Shown here one piece after another: positions 33,438 through 41,837 of a stretch of DNA of 64,000 nucleotides; the stretch's first letter is position 1; each line of letters starts with the position of its first letter. Under the pieces are notes generated by a model. That model was not told the origin of the DNA. It ran no database searches and was given only the letters and a program-made list of their open reading frames with translations. Origin of the DNA: AC-38 sp033856025 (GTDB taxonomy: Bacteria > Actinomycetota > Thermoleophilia > Solirubrobacterales > Solirubrobacteraceae). Location: NCBI GenBank assembly GCA_033856025.1, contig JAWVFQ010000040.1, forward strand, positions 1-64,000, read 5' to 3'. The position numbers and the translations under genes were made by a program.

Positions 33438-34186
33438 TTGCCCTCCTCGATCTGCGCGGGCGCGCCGCCGCCGGAGCCGGTCCCCAGCTCGGCCTTCATC
33501 TTCGACAGCTCGTCGTCGACGGTGCTGGCGGTGGTGAGCGTCTTGAGCTCCTTGTCGATGTCGTCCTCGCCGGAGCCGAGCGCCGTGAGGTCCTCGAAGG
33601 TCCCCGCCCGCTCGAGCTCCTCGACCGCGGCCCCGCGGGCGCGCATGTCCTCGGTCTTGTCGACCGCGCGCTGCATGGCCAGGCCGACGTCGGCCATCTC
33701 CTCGCCCACTCCGGTCGCCGCCTCGGAGATCTTGACCTGGGCCTCCGCGGCGGAGTACTGGGCCTTGATGACCTCCTTCTTGGTCCGGAAGGACTCGATC
33801 TTCGTGCGCAGCTTCTTCTCGTTCTCCGTCAGCTGGTCCTGCTGCTTCTCCAGCTCGGTCACCTGGCCGTCGAGCGACTGGAGCTCGGTCTGGATGAGCG
33901 TCTTGCGCTCGAGCGCCACGCGCGCGAGGTCCTCGCGGTTCTGCGAGAGCGCCTGGCGGGCCTGCGTGTCGAGCTTCACGACGTCCTGCTCGAGCTTCTG
34001 GCTCTGCAGCTGAAGGCGCTTCTTCGACGTGACGACGTCGGCGATCCCCTTCTTGACGTTCTGAAGCAGCTCGACCTGCTTCTGGTAGCTGTAGTCGAGC
34101 GTCTCGGCGGGATCCTCAGCGCGATCGAGCAGCTTGCTGATCTTCGCCTTGATCACCGTGGACATGCGTCCGGACATTCCTGGCAT
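33434..34186 (-). CDS. pspA: PspA/IM30 (ESCRT-III-like) membrane-stress protein
   Basis: This 250-residue protein is nearly all long coiled coil (helices about 10-190), with an N-terminal segment (STVIKAKISKLLDRAEDPAETLDYSYQKQ) typical of PspA. It forms assemblies on the inner face of the membrane and stabilises it under stress. The Gly-rich tail is disordered. It is transcribed with the ferredoxin gene 15 bases upstream and pspAA downstream. No PspC or PspF gene is near, as usual in this phylum. Confidence 0.92.
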   Translation of the reverse strand: MPGMSGRMSTVIKAKISKLLDRAEDPAETLDYSYQKQVELLQNVKKGIADVVTSKKRLQLQSQKLEQDVVKLDTQARQALSQNREDLARVALERKTLIQTELQSLDGQVTELEKQQDQLTENEKKLRTKIESFRTKKEVIKAQYSAAEAQVKISEAATGVGEEMADVGLAMQRAVDKTEDMRARGAAVEELERAGTFEDLTALGSGEDDIDKELKTLTTASTVDDELSKMKAELGTGSGGGAPAQIEEGK

Positions 34187-34201
34187 CGCAATCCTCTCCT
34201 G

Positions 34202-34441
34202 CTAGGGGTAGATCTGGTCGCCGGCTTCGTCGGTGACGACGATAGCGTCCACCGGGCAGTTCTGGGCGGCCTCGACGATGTCGTCGACGGGCGCCCCGTC
34301 GCGGTCCAGGACGATCGCCACGTCCTCCTCGTCCAGGGCGAACACCGCGGGGACGGTGTCCACGCAGTCCCCGAACCCGTAGCAGAGGGCGCGATCGACC
34401 TCGATCGCGATGCGGTTGCGGCTGGACACCTCGACGGCCAT
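34202..34441 (-). CDS. [3Fe-4S]-type ferredoxin
   Basis: This 79-residue acidic ferredoxin has Cys20 and Cys26 in CYGFGDC and Cys62 in NCPVDAI. With only three cluster cysteines in this spacing it fits the 3Fe-4S ferredoxins that serve P450s and similar oxygenases. No P450 is in the window. The following gene is pspA, so the two may share a stress promoter; a functional link is not evident. Confidence 0.88.
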   Translation of the reverse strand: MAVEVSSRNRIAIEVDRALCYGFGDCVDTVPAVFALDEEDVAIVLDRDGAPVDDIVEAAQNCPVDAIVVTDEAGDQIYP

Positions 34442-34493
34442 GCGGCGGCGAAGGGTAACGGGCGGCGTTCGCGGGCGGTTAGTGTCCGCCGGG

Positions 34494-35207
34494 ATGCGGC
34501 TCGCCCGACTCCTCGCCCTGTCCGGTGCCCTCGCCCTCTCGGCCGCCGGGCCCGCCGCAGCGTCCCGGGTCTCCGCCGACGGGCTGCGGTACGCCTACGT
34601 CGCCGGGCCCGGCGAGGTCAACCACGTCCAGGCCTCCTTTCACGTCACCGTCACGAACGGGGCCGCCACGGCCCATGTGACGACGACCGACTCGGTCCCC
34701 GTGACGCCGGTGGCCCCGTGCGTCCATCCCTCCCCGGCGGAGACGAGGACGGCCGTGTGCGACGTCGAGCTGACCGAGGAGCTCCCCACGATCGACCTGG
34801 GCGATCGCGCGGACCGGCTCACCGTGCGGGGGACCGAGACCTACGTCCTCGACGGCCCGGGAGACGACACCATCTTCGCCCGCGCCAGCGCACAGTGGGT
34901 GAACGGACCGGGCGCCGACACCTACCGCGGCGGCCCGGGACGCGACGTGGTGCGCCGCCCGCACGGCTTCGGCGACGACCGCATCTACGGCGGGGCGGGC
35001 AACGACCTCGTGTACGCCGGCCCGGGCCGCGACCGCGTCTTCGGCGGTCCCGGCGCCGACGACCTGTACGGCGATGCGGGGGGCGACCGGCTGTACGGCG
35101 GCGCCGGCGGCGACCGCCTGCGGGGCGGAAGCGGCCTGGACTCGATGTTCGGCGGCCCCGGCCTCGACCGCATCGACGGCGTGCGGCGCGACTTCGCGCG
35201 CCGCTGA
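34494..35207 (+). CDS. secreted RTX-type calcium-binding protein
   Basis: This 237-residue protein has a signal peptide (MRLARLLALSGALALSAAGP) and an N-terminal beta domain with two cysteines. From about residue 120 it has tandem Ca-binding nonapeptides of the G-G-x-G-x-D-x-(L/I/V)-x type (GGAGNDLVYAG, GGPGADDLYGD, GGAGGDRLRGG), about eight units forming a parallel beta-roll. The signal peptide implies Sec export rather than type I secretion. ATG 34494 was chosen because upstream in-frame starts bury the signal. Confidence 0.88.
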   Translation: MRLARLLALSGALALSAAGPAAASRVSADGLRYAYVAGPGEVNHVQASFHVTVTNGAATAHVTTTDSVPVTPVAPCVHPSPAETRTAVCDVELTEELPTIDLGDRADRLTVRGTETYVLDGPGDDTIFARASAQWVNGPGADTYRGGPGRDVVRRPHGFGDDRIYGGAGNDLVYAGPGRDRVFGGPGADDLYGDAGGDRLYGGAGGDRLRGGSGLDSMFGGPGLDRIDGVRRDFARR

Positions 35208-35213
35208 CCAGCC

Positions 35214-36476
35214 CTACGCCGCCGCGGCGGCCGCCACGCCGGAGATGACCTCGGCGGCCTCCTCCATCTGGCGGCGGTGCTCGGCCACCTGCATGCGCGA
35301 GATGACCAGGCGCTGGACCTGGGCGGTGCCCTCGAACAGCTGGTAGATCTTCGCGTCGCGGAAGAACTTCTCCAGCGGATGGTCCGTGAGCGAGGCCTCG
35401 GGGCCCACCAGGTCCATCAGCGCCGTCGTGGCCCACATGGTCACGTCGCCCGCCTTGAGCTTGGACATGGAGCCCTGGCCCGCGGTCATGGGGACGCCGT
35501 TGCGCCCCATCCACGCGGCGCGCCAGACCAGCATGCGGGCGGCGTCGATCTCGGTGGCCACGTCGGCGATGACCTGCTGGACGCGCTGCTCCTCGAGCAG
35601 CTCGCTGCCCTCGTAGGTCTTGCCCTCCAGCCACTCCAGCGTCCAGTCGTAGGCCGCCTGGGCGATGCCCAGGGCGCTCGCGCCGACCAGCGGGCGGGTG
35701 ACCTCGAAGGTGGCGAGCGCGTTGGAGGCGCCGCTGGCCTGCCCGGAGCGCGCGCGCTCCAGCTTGCGCTCGAGCTTGTCCATGCCGCCCAGCAGGTGGT
35801 CGAGCGGGATCCGGCAGTCCTCCAGGACGACCTCGGCCGTCTGCGAGGCGCGGATGCCCAGCTTGTCCTCCTTCTTGCCCATGGACAGGCCCGGCGCGTC
35901 CTTGGGGACGACGAAGGAGGCCTGGCCGCGGTGGCCCAGCTCGGGCGCGACGTTGGCCACGACGACGGTGACGTCGGCGATGCCGCCGTTGGAGATGAAG
36001 ACCTTGGTGCCGTTGAGGACCCACTCGTCCCCGTCGCGCTTGGCGGTGGTGCGCAGCGACTTCACGTCGGAGCCGGCGCCCGCCTCGGTGACGGCGTAGG
36101 CGCCGATCTTGATCTCGTCGCCCAGGCCGTAGCACTCGGGGATCCAGCGGCCGATCTGCTCGGGCGTGCCCGAGGCGGCGATGCCGGCGGCGGCCAGGGA
36201 GGACGCCTGGATGGCCAGGGCGATGCCCGCACAGCCCCAGTGCAGCTCCTCGGCGTAGATGACGCCGAACAGGCCCTCGGGGTCAGTGGCCATCTTCTGC
36301 AGCAGCTCGAGGCCGTGCAGGTCCCACCTACGGGCCTCGCGGATGATCTCCCACGGCACGGTCTGCTCGCGATCGTGCTCGGCGGCGGCGGGGCGGATGA
36401 CCTCGCGGGCGAAGCGCCGGCAGCGGTCCTGAAACTCGACTTGCTCGTCCGTCATTCGGAAGTCCATGGCGGCCAT
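35214..36476 (-). CDS. acyl-CoA dehydrogenase
   Basis: This 420-residue FAD flavoenzyme is clearly different from the one at 29.4 kb. It has GAYAVTEAGAGSDVKS and F-I-S-N-G-G in the middle domain, G-S-M-S-K-L-K-A-G-D in the C-terminal helical domain, and F-R-D-A-K-I-Y-Q-L-F-E-G-T-A-Q-V-Q-R with the catalytic Glu. It catalyses acyl-CoA alpha-beta oxidation with ETF as acceptor. It ends in an Ala-rich tail. Convergent with the RTX gene, divergent from the CWB2 lipoprotein gene. Confidence 0.92.
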   Translation of the reverse strand: MAAMDFRMTDEQVEFQDRCRRFAREVIRPAAAEHDREQTVPWEIIREARRWDLHGLELLQKMATDPEGLFGVIYAEELHWGCAGIALAIQASSLAAAGIAASGTPEQIGRWIPECYGLGDEIKIGAYAVTEAGAGSDVKSLRTTAKRDGDEWVLNGTKVFISNGGIADVTVVVANVAPELGHRGQASFVVPKDAPGLSMGKKEDKLGIRASQTAEVVLEDCRIPLDHLLGGMDKLERKLERARSGQASGASNALATFEVTRPLVGASALGIAQAAYDWTLEWLEGKTYEGSELLEEQRVQQVIADVATEIDAARMLVWRAAWMGRNGVPMTAGQGSMSKLKAGDVTMWATTALMDLVGPEASLTDHPLEKFFRDAKIYQLFEGTAQVQRLVISRMQVAEHRRQMEEAAEVISGVAAAAAA

Positions 36477-36531
36477 CGTACAGGTCCAACGAACGGAGCC
36501 GTTCAGTGGGACGCGTTACATTCCGCAGCGC

Positions 36532-37725
36532 GTGCCCCGGCTCCGTCTCGCCATCCCCGTCGTGCTGCTCGTGCTCGCAAGCTGCGGCGTGGCCGCATGC
36601 GGGAAGAAGTCCAACGACATCGGCGCGGGCCCCGTGCTGGGCAAGAAGGGCGGCGAGGGCGGCGCGGCGCCGGCGCTGGGCTTCCCGGCCTTCGCCACCA
36701 AGAACACGACCCGCGTGGGCGGCGGCGACCCGACGGCCGACGCCGCCGCGGTGGCGCGCGCGGTGTACCCGGCCACCTCGGCCACGACCCGCCCGTCCGC
36801 GGTCGTCCTGGTGGACCGCCGCGACTGGCAGGGCGGCGTGGCCGCGGCCGTGCTGATGAGCCCACCGGTGCGCGCGCCGGTGCTGCTCACCGACGGGCGC
36901 AACCTGCCGCAGGCCACGGCCGCCACGCTCGACGCGCTGGACCCCTCGGGCGCCCGGCCGCTGCGCGGCGCGAAGGTCGTCCGCGTGGGCGACGTGGCCA
37001 AGCCGGGCGGCGCCAAGGCCGTGAGCGTGGGCGGCGCCAACCCATACGCCCGCGCCGCGCAGATCGACGGCGTGGCCACGCGCGCGACGGGGCGCCCCAG
37101 CGACCGCGTCGTGATCGCCTCGGGCGAGCGGCCGGAGTTCGCCATGCCGGCGGCGGCGTGGGCGGCGAAGTCCGGCGACGCCGTCCTGTACGTCAAGCGC
37201 GACCAGATCCCCCCGGAGACGCTGGCCGCGCTCAAGGTCCACCAGCAGCCCAAGATCTACGTGCTCGGCCCCAAGGAGGTGATCTCCGACAAGGTGCTCG
37301 GCCAGATGCGCCGGCTGGGGACCACCACCCGGATCGGCGGCCGCGACGCCGTGGCCAACGCCATCGCCTTCGCGCGCTTCGTGGACGGTCGCTTCGGCTG
37401 GGGCGTCGTCGACCCCGGCCACGGGCTGGTCCTCGCCAGCACGGGGCGCCCGCTGGACGCGGCCGCCGCCGCGCCGCTGTCGGCCAGCGGCACCTACGGT
37501 CCGCTGCTGCTCGTCACGCCGGGGTCGCTGCCCAAGACGCTGGTCCAGTACCTGCTCGACGTCCAGCCCGGGTACGAGCGCGACCCGGTCCGCGGCGTCT
37601 ACAACCACGGCTGGCTGATCGGCGACGAGCGCGCCATCTCGGTGGAGGACCAGGCGCGGATAGACTCGCTGCTGGAGATCGTGCCCGTGAACGCCGCCCC
37701 TCCGACCAGCCGATCCACGTCGTGA
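36532..37725 (+). CDS. lipoprotein with cell wall-binding (CWB2) repeats
   Basis: This 397-residue protein starts with GTG at 36532 and has a lipoprotein signal (L-A-I-P-V-V-L-L-V-L-A-S-C, or more likely the next lipobox V-A-A-C before GKKS). Three CWB2-like repeats follow, each with the pattern R-V/I-G-G-x-x-A...V-V-L/I-A-S-G/V-D-R-x-x-x-x-x-x-A-A-A...P-V-L-L-T...L-P-x-x-T (for example V-V-L-V-D-R-R-D-W-Q-G-G-V-A-A-A-V). In Firmicutes this module attaches proteins to anionic wall polymers; here it may bind a glycan. Lipid anchoring plus wall binding suggests a bridge between membrane and wall. Confidence 0.75.
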   Translation: MPRLRLAIPVVLLVLASCGVAACGKKSNDIGAGPVLGKKGGEGGAAPALGFPAFATKNTTRVGGGDPTADAAAVARAVYPATSATTRPSAVVLVDRRDWQGGVAAAVLMSPPVRAPVLLTDGRNLPQATAATLDALDPSGARPLRGAKVVRVGDVAKPGGAKAVSVGGANPYARAAQIDGVATRATGRPSDRVVIASGERPEFAMPAAAWAAKSGDAVLYVKRDQIPPETLAALKVHQQPKIYVLGPKEVISDKVLGQMRRLGTTTRIGGRDAVANAIAFARFVDGRFGWGVVDPGHGLVLASTGRPLDAAAAAPLSASGTYGPLLLVTPGSLPKTLVQYLLDVQPGYERDPVRGVYNHGWLIGDERAISVEDQARIDSLLEIVPVNAAPPTSRSTS

Positions 37726-37997
37726 GCGAGGCCGAGAGCCCGGAGCGCCTGAAGCCCGACCGCCCGGTCACCGTCGAGGATGTCCGGGCGCTGATGGGCG
37801 CCTCCACCCCCCACTTCGCGCTGCAGCTGCGCAACCGGATCGCCAAGCTGATCCGCGACCTCCCGCCCGACCACCCGGCGCGGGTGGAGGGCGAGCGGGA
37901 GATCGCGCGGTTGGACCGGCTCGCCGTGGACGGGGAGGAGCGGGGCCCCGAGGAGACGCATGACCTCGAGCCGCTGCCCTCCCTGCGCGACGAGTGA
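37722..37997 (+). CDS. small hypothetical protein
   Basis: This is a 91-residue soluble protein with a central helical part (V-R-A-L-M-G-A-S-T-P-H-F-A-L-Q-L-R-N-R-I-A-K-L-I) and an acidic tail. No family was recognised. GTG 37722 overlaps the lipoprotein stop, and its own stop overlaps the methyltransferase start, so all three are an operon. It may be an accessory factor of the methyltransferase. Confidence 0.65.
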   Translation: MSEAESPERLKPDRPVTVEDVRALMGASTPHFALQLRNRIAKLIRDLPPDHPARVEGEREIARLDRLAVDGEERGPEETHDLEPLPSLRDE

Positions 37998-38761
37998 CCG
38001 CCGCGCTGGAGCGCGTGCTCGCGCTGCTGCGCCCCGACGCGCGGCCCGAGGACCCGGACGCGGCCGCGCGCCAGGGCTACCTCGACCTGCTGGGCGAGGC
38101 GGGCGCCGAGGCGACCGGGCCGGCGCAGCGGCTGATGTTCACCGGCGCCGTCCCGGCGATCTACGAGCGCTGGTGGCGCCCCGCGCTGGGCCGCGTCGCC
38201 AAGGGGGTGTTCGGCCCGGCGATGGGCGAGGAGCGCCGCATCGCGCGGCTGCTGCTGGGACTGGAGCGCGGCGACGGCGTCCTGGACGTCGCGTGCGGCC
38301 CCGGGAACTTCACCCGCGAGTTCGCGCGGCGCGTGGGCGACACCGGCCTGGCCGTGGGCATCGACGCCTCCCCCACCATGCTCGCCCGCGCGGTCACGGA
38401 CACGCCGGACCCCTACGGGAACACGGCCTACATCCGCGGCGACGCCGTCGACCTGCCCTTCCGCGAGGCGTCCTTCGACGCCGTGTGCTGCTTCGCCGCG
38501 CTGCACATGTTCGCCGACCCCTTCGCCGCGCTGGACAGCATGACCCGCGTCCTGACCCCGGGCGGGCGGATCGCCATCTTCACCTCGTGTCGCACCCGCT
38601 CGGCGCCGCTGCGCACGATCGACGGCATCCTGGGCGCGCAGAGCGGGATGCGGATGTTCGAGCCCGGCGAGATCACCGGCGCGCTGGCCCAGCGCGGCTT
38701 CGCCGACGTGGCCCAGCGGATCACCGGGCTCACCCAGTTCGTGGGCGGCCGGTTGGCGTAG
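37994..38761 (+). CDS. class I SAM-dependent methyltransferase
   Basis: This 255-residue protein has the Rossmann SAM site VLDVACGPGNFTR (motif I), an acidic residue after beta2 (VGIDAS), GDAVDLPF (motif II) and F-D-A-V-C-C-F-A-A-L-H-M (motif III). An 80-residue N-terminal helical extension may bind substrate. It resembles methyltransferase type 11 proteins; the acceptor is unknown. Third gene of the operon that starts at 36532. Confidence 0.85.
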   Translation: MTAALERVLALLRPDARPEDPDAAARQGYLDLLGEAGAEATGPAQRLMFTGAVPAIYERWWRPALGRVAKGVFGPAMGEERRIARLLLGLERGDGVLDVACGPGNFTREFARRVGDTGLAVGIDASPTMLARAVTDTPDPYGNTAYIRGDAVDLPFREASFDAVCCFAALHMFADPFAALDSMTRVLTPGGRIAIFTSCRTRSAPLRTIDGILGAQSGMRMFEPGEITGALAQRGFADVAQRITGLTQFVGGRLA

Positions 38762-38769
38762 GCCGGCGG

Positions 38770-39228
38770 CTAGTGCGTGGTCCAGGCGTCGGGGTCGCGC
38801 GTCAGCGCCGAGACCTCCTTGGGCAGGCGCCCGGCGGCGAGGTCCGCCAGGGTCACCCGCTCGAGGATCCCGCGCAGGCTCGCGCGCACCGCGATCCACA
38901 CGTCGCGCAACGGCTCGGCCGGGCCGGCGTACTCCAGGTTCTGAGGGCGCACTCCGCTCACGCCGGCCAGCGGGCCGTCGATCGCGCGGATGATGTCGGC
39001 GACGGAGATCTCGTCGCCGCCGCGCGCCAGCAGATATCCACCCTCCGGGCCCCGGCGGCTCTGCACGATCTGGGCCTGGCGCAGCTGGCCCAGGATGTTC
39101 TCCAGGAAGTTGAGCGGGATGCCCTGCGCCTCGGCGATCCGCTCCGCCTTCAGCGGTTTGCCGGGCTCGGCGGCGGCCAGCTCGGCCGCCGCGCGCACCG
39201 CGTAGTCGGTCTTGGCGGAGATCCGCAC
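38770..39228 (-). CDS. Rrf2-family transcriptional regulator without cluster cysteines
   Basis: This is a 152-residue protein. GTG 39228 gives the standard Rrf2 start M-R-I-S-A-K-T-D-Y-A-V-R-A-A. The winged helix covers residues 1-80 (G-I-P-L-N-F-L-E-N-I-L-G-Q-L, G-P-E-G-G-Y-L-L-A-R). Iron-sulfur members (IscR, NsrR, RsrR) need cysteines in the linker; this protein has none, as in CymR, the sulfur-metabolism repressor of Firmicutes. It is the last gene of the sulfate-transporter operon, 17 bases after cysA, which supports a sulfur-control role. Confidence 0.88.
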   Translation of the reverse strand: MRISAKTDYAVRAAAELAAAEPGKPLKAERIAEAQGIPLNFLENILGQLRQAQIVQSRRGPEGGYLLARGGDEISVADIIRAIDGPLAGVSGVRPQNLEYAGPAEPLRDVWIAVRASLRGILERVTLADLAAGRLPKEVSALTRDPDAWTTH

Positions 39229-39245
39229 GCGGCCATTCTGCCGCG

Positions 39246-40205
39246 TCAGGCGGGCGAGAACACCGTGGAGCGGTGCGGGCGCACGTGGACGATCTGCCCC
39301 GGCTCCAGCTCGAGCTCCTCCACCTCGGCGCGCGTGAGCTGCGCCGACAGCGCCGTCCCGTCGGCCAGCGTCAGCGTCACCCGAACCTCGAAGCCCAGGC
39401 GCACGACGCGGTCGACCAGCGCCTCGGTCGTCCCCTCGCGGCGGTCGAGCAGGAGCTCCACGTCGTGCGGGCGCACCCACGACTCGCCGATCCGGTTGAC
39501 CGGGCCGACGAATCCCATGACGAAGGGGTTGGCCGGGCTCTCGTAGAGGTCGGACGGGCGGCCCACCTGCTCCAGGCGACCCTCGTTGATCACGGCGATC
39601 TGCTCGGCCACCTCCATCGCCTCCTCCTGGTCGTGCGTGACGAAGATCGTCGTCACGTGGACCTCCTCGTGCAGGCGGCGCAGCCACTCGCGCAGCTCGG
39701 CGCGCACGCGGGCGTCAAGCGCCCCGAAGGGCTCGTCGAGCAGCAGCACGCGCGGCTCCACGGCGAGCGCCCGGGCCAGGGCCATGCGCTGGCGCTGCCC
39801 GCCGGACAGCTGGGAGGGATAGCGGTCGGCCAGGCCGTGCAGGTGGACCAGCGCGAGCAGCTCGTCCACGCGCGCCGTCACCTCCGGCTTGGGGCGCCGG
39901 CGGATGCGCAGCCCGAAGCCGACGTTGTCGCGAACGGTCATGTGCTTGAAGGCGGCGTAGTGCTGGAAGACCAGGCCGACGCCGCGCTTGCGCGCCGGAA
40001 CGTCGCCCATCGACTCCCCGCCGATCCGGACGTCGCCGGAGTCGGCGACCTCGAGCCCCGCGATGACCCGCAGCAGCGTGGACTTCCCGCCGCCGGACGG
40101 CCCGAGCAGGGCGGTCAGCGACCCGTCGGGGACGGTCAGGGAGACGTCGTCCAGCGCGACGAAGTCGCCGAAGCGCTTGGACACGCCGTGGACCTCGATG
40201 GCCAT
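39246..40205 (-). CDS. cysA: sulfate/thiosulfate ABC transporter ATPase
   Basis: This 319-residue ATPase has Walker A GPSGGGKST (35-43), Q-loop F-Q-H-Y-A-A, signature LSGGQRQR, Walker B VLLLDEPFGALD and the switch His in VTHDQEEA. The C-terminal TOBE-like regulatory domain (about 235-319) is typical of CysA. It energises sulfate uptake through the two membrane subunits encoded just upstream. Confidence 0.93.
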   Translation of the reverse strand: MAIEVHGVSKRFGDFVALDDVSLTVPDGSLTALLGPSGGGKSTLLRVIAGLEVADSGDVRIGGESMGDVPARKRGVGLVFQHYAAFKHMTVRDNVGFGLRIRRRPKPEVTARVDELLALVHLHGLADRYPSQLSGGQRQRMALARALAVEPRVLLLDEPFGALDARVRAELREWLRRLHEEVHVTTIFVTHDQEEAMEVAEQIAVINEGRLEQVGRPSDLYESPANPFVMGFVGPVNRIGESWVRPHDVELLLDRREGTTEALVDRVVRLGFEVRVTLTLADGTALSAQLTRAEVEELELEPGQIVHVRPHRSTVFSPA

Positions 40206-40207
40206 GG

Positions 40208-40999
40208 TCAGGCGTCCTTTCGACGCCGGTCGAGCAGCGTCATGGACAGGATGACGGAGAGCGCCAGCAGCGCCAGGACCACGGCCGCGGCGTACGCGCC
40301 GGTCAGATCGAAGGCCTGGAAGCGGTCCTCCACGTGCAGGGTCAGGGTCTGGGTCTCGCCCGCCAGCTTGCCGGACACGACGCTGACCGCCCCGAACTCC
40401 CCCAGGGCGCGCGCCGTGGTGAGGATCACGCCGTAGGCCACGCCCCAGCGGATCGCCGGGAGCGTGACGCGCCAGAACGTCTGCCACGGGGAGGCGCCGA
40501 GGGTCGTGGCCGCCTCCTCCTGGTCGGTCCCGATCTCCCGCAGCACGGGCGCCACCTCGCGCACGACGAAGGGCAGCGAGACGAAGATGGTGGCCAGGAC
40601 CATCCCCGGCGTGGAGAAGATCACCTGCCAGTGCAGCCCGCCGAACCAGCCGTCGCGACCCCAGACCAGGATCAGGGCCAGCCCCACGACGACCGGCGAG
40701 ATCGCGAAGGGCAGGTCGACCAGGGCGTTGAGGATCGCCTTGCCGCGGATGCGCGTGCGCTCGAGCAGCAGGGCGAAGCCGATGCCGAACAGCGTGTTGG
40801 CGGGCACCGCTATGGCCACCATCACGATGGTCAGCCAGAACGCGTGCTGGGCCTCCGGCGTGGTCACCGAGTTCCAGGCCGGGGCGAGACCGTGCTCGAA
40901 CGTCCGGTAGAAGACGAGGCCGACCGGCGCGACGAGCAGCAGGGCCAGGTAGCCCAGCGCGACGGTCCGCAGGCCCAGGCGGCTCGCGTCAGCGCGCAT
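40208..40999 (-). CDS. cysW: sulfate ABC transporter permease CysW
   Basis: This 263-residue membrane protein has six helices and the EAA coupling loop E-E-A-A-T-T-L-G-A-S-P-W-Q-T-F-W-R-V-T-L-P near residue 160. The N-terminal part matches CysW rather than CysT. Its start overlaps the 3' end of cysT by 11 bases, and cysA follows after 2 bases. Confidence 0.92.
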   Translation of the reverse strand: MRADASRLGLRTVALGYLALLLVAPVGLVFYRTFEHGLAPAWNSVTTPEAQHAFWLTIVMVAIAVPANTLFGIGFALLLERTRIRGKAILNALVDLPFAISPVVVGLALILVWGRDGWFGGLHWQVIFSTPGMVLATIFVSLPFVVREVAPVLREIGTDQEEAATTLGASPWQTFWRVTLPAIRWGVAYGVILTTARALGEFGAVSVVSGKLAGETQTLTLHVEDRFQAFDLTGAYAAAVVLALLALSVILSMTLLDRRRKDA

Positions 41000-41837
41000 A
41001 CCGGCTCCAGCGCGACGCCAGGGCGCTCACCCCGGCCAGCAGGACGAGCGAGAACACGAGCAGCACCACGGACACGGCGGCCGCCGACCCGATGGCGTCG
41101 CTCTCGATGCGCCCGAAGATGTAGACCGACGCGACCTCGGTCTTGAACGGCACGTTGCCGCTGATCAGAACCACCGAGCCGAACTCGCCCAGCGCGCGGG
41201 CGAAGGCCAGGCCGGCGCCCGCGGTGATCGCGGGGACGAGGTTGGGCAGAACGATGCGACGGAAGGTCGTGAACCGGTTGGCGCCGAGCGAGGCGGCGGC
41301 GTCCTCCATGTCGCGGTCCAGCTCGATCAGCACCGGCTGGACGCTGCGCACGACGAAGGGCAGGGTCACGAACAGCAGCGCCAGGACCACGCCGGTCCAG
41401 GCGTAGGCGACGCTGATGCCCAGCGGGCCCTTCGGCCCGTACAGCGCCAGCAGCGTCAGGCCGGCCACGATCGTGGGGAGCGCGAACGGCAGGTCGATCA
41501 GCGCGTTCACGATGCGCTTGCCGCGGAACTCGTCGCGCACGAGGACCCAGGCGATCAGCGTCCCCGTGGCGATGTTGATCGCCGTGACGGCCAGCGAGAC
41601 GAGCACGGTGAGCTTGAGCGCGGCGCGCGCCTCGGGCGCGGTGACGGCGTGCCAGAACGCGCCGGTGCCGCCGTCGAGCGAGCGTGCGACGACGGCGGCC
41701 AGCGGGATGAGGACGATCAGGCTCAGCCAGGCGACCGCGAGCGCGCCGGCGGGCGCCGCGAGGCCCGCGCTGGTGCGCGGCCCCCGTGACGCCCGTCCCG
41801 GCAGCTGCAGTGCGGCGGAGTCAGCCGGTGGAGACAC
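40989..41837 (-). CDS. cysT: sulfate ABC transporter permease CysT (CysU)
   Basis: The protein has 282 residues from GTG 41837, which overlaps the end of the binding-protein gene by 17 bases. It has six transmembrane helices and the coupling loop E-D-A-A-A-S-L-G-A-N-R-F-T-T-F-R-R-I-V-L-P. The short Ser/Pro-rich cytoplasmic N terminus is less certain. Confidence 0.9.
   Translation of the reverse strand: MSPPADSAALQLPGRASRGPRTSAGLAAPAGALAVAWLSLIVLIPLAAVVARSLDGGTGAFWHAVTAPEARAALKLTVLVSLAVTAINIATGTLIAWVLVRDEFRGKRIVNALIDLPFALPTIVAGLTLLALYGPKGPLGISVAYAWTGVVLALLFVTLPFVVRSVQPVLIELDRDMEDAAASLGANRFTTFRRIVLPNLVPAITAGAGLAFARALGEFGSVVLISGNVPFKTEVASVYIFGRIESDAIGSAAAVSVVLLVFSLVLLAGVSALASRWSRYAR

Noticed and set aside
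34494..35207. RTX protein as a type I secretion substrate
   Set aside because: It has a normal N-terminal signal peptide, and no type I exporter genes are nearby.
35277..37997. Long plus-strand frame antisense to an acyl-CoA dehydrogenase
   Set aside because: Low-complexity translation without motifs. The minus-strand acyl-CoA dehydrogenase is unambiguous, and the last part reads the true small gene only in its final segment.
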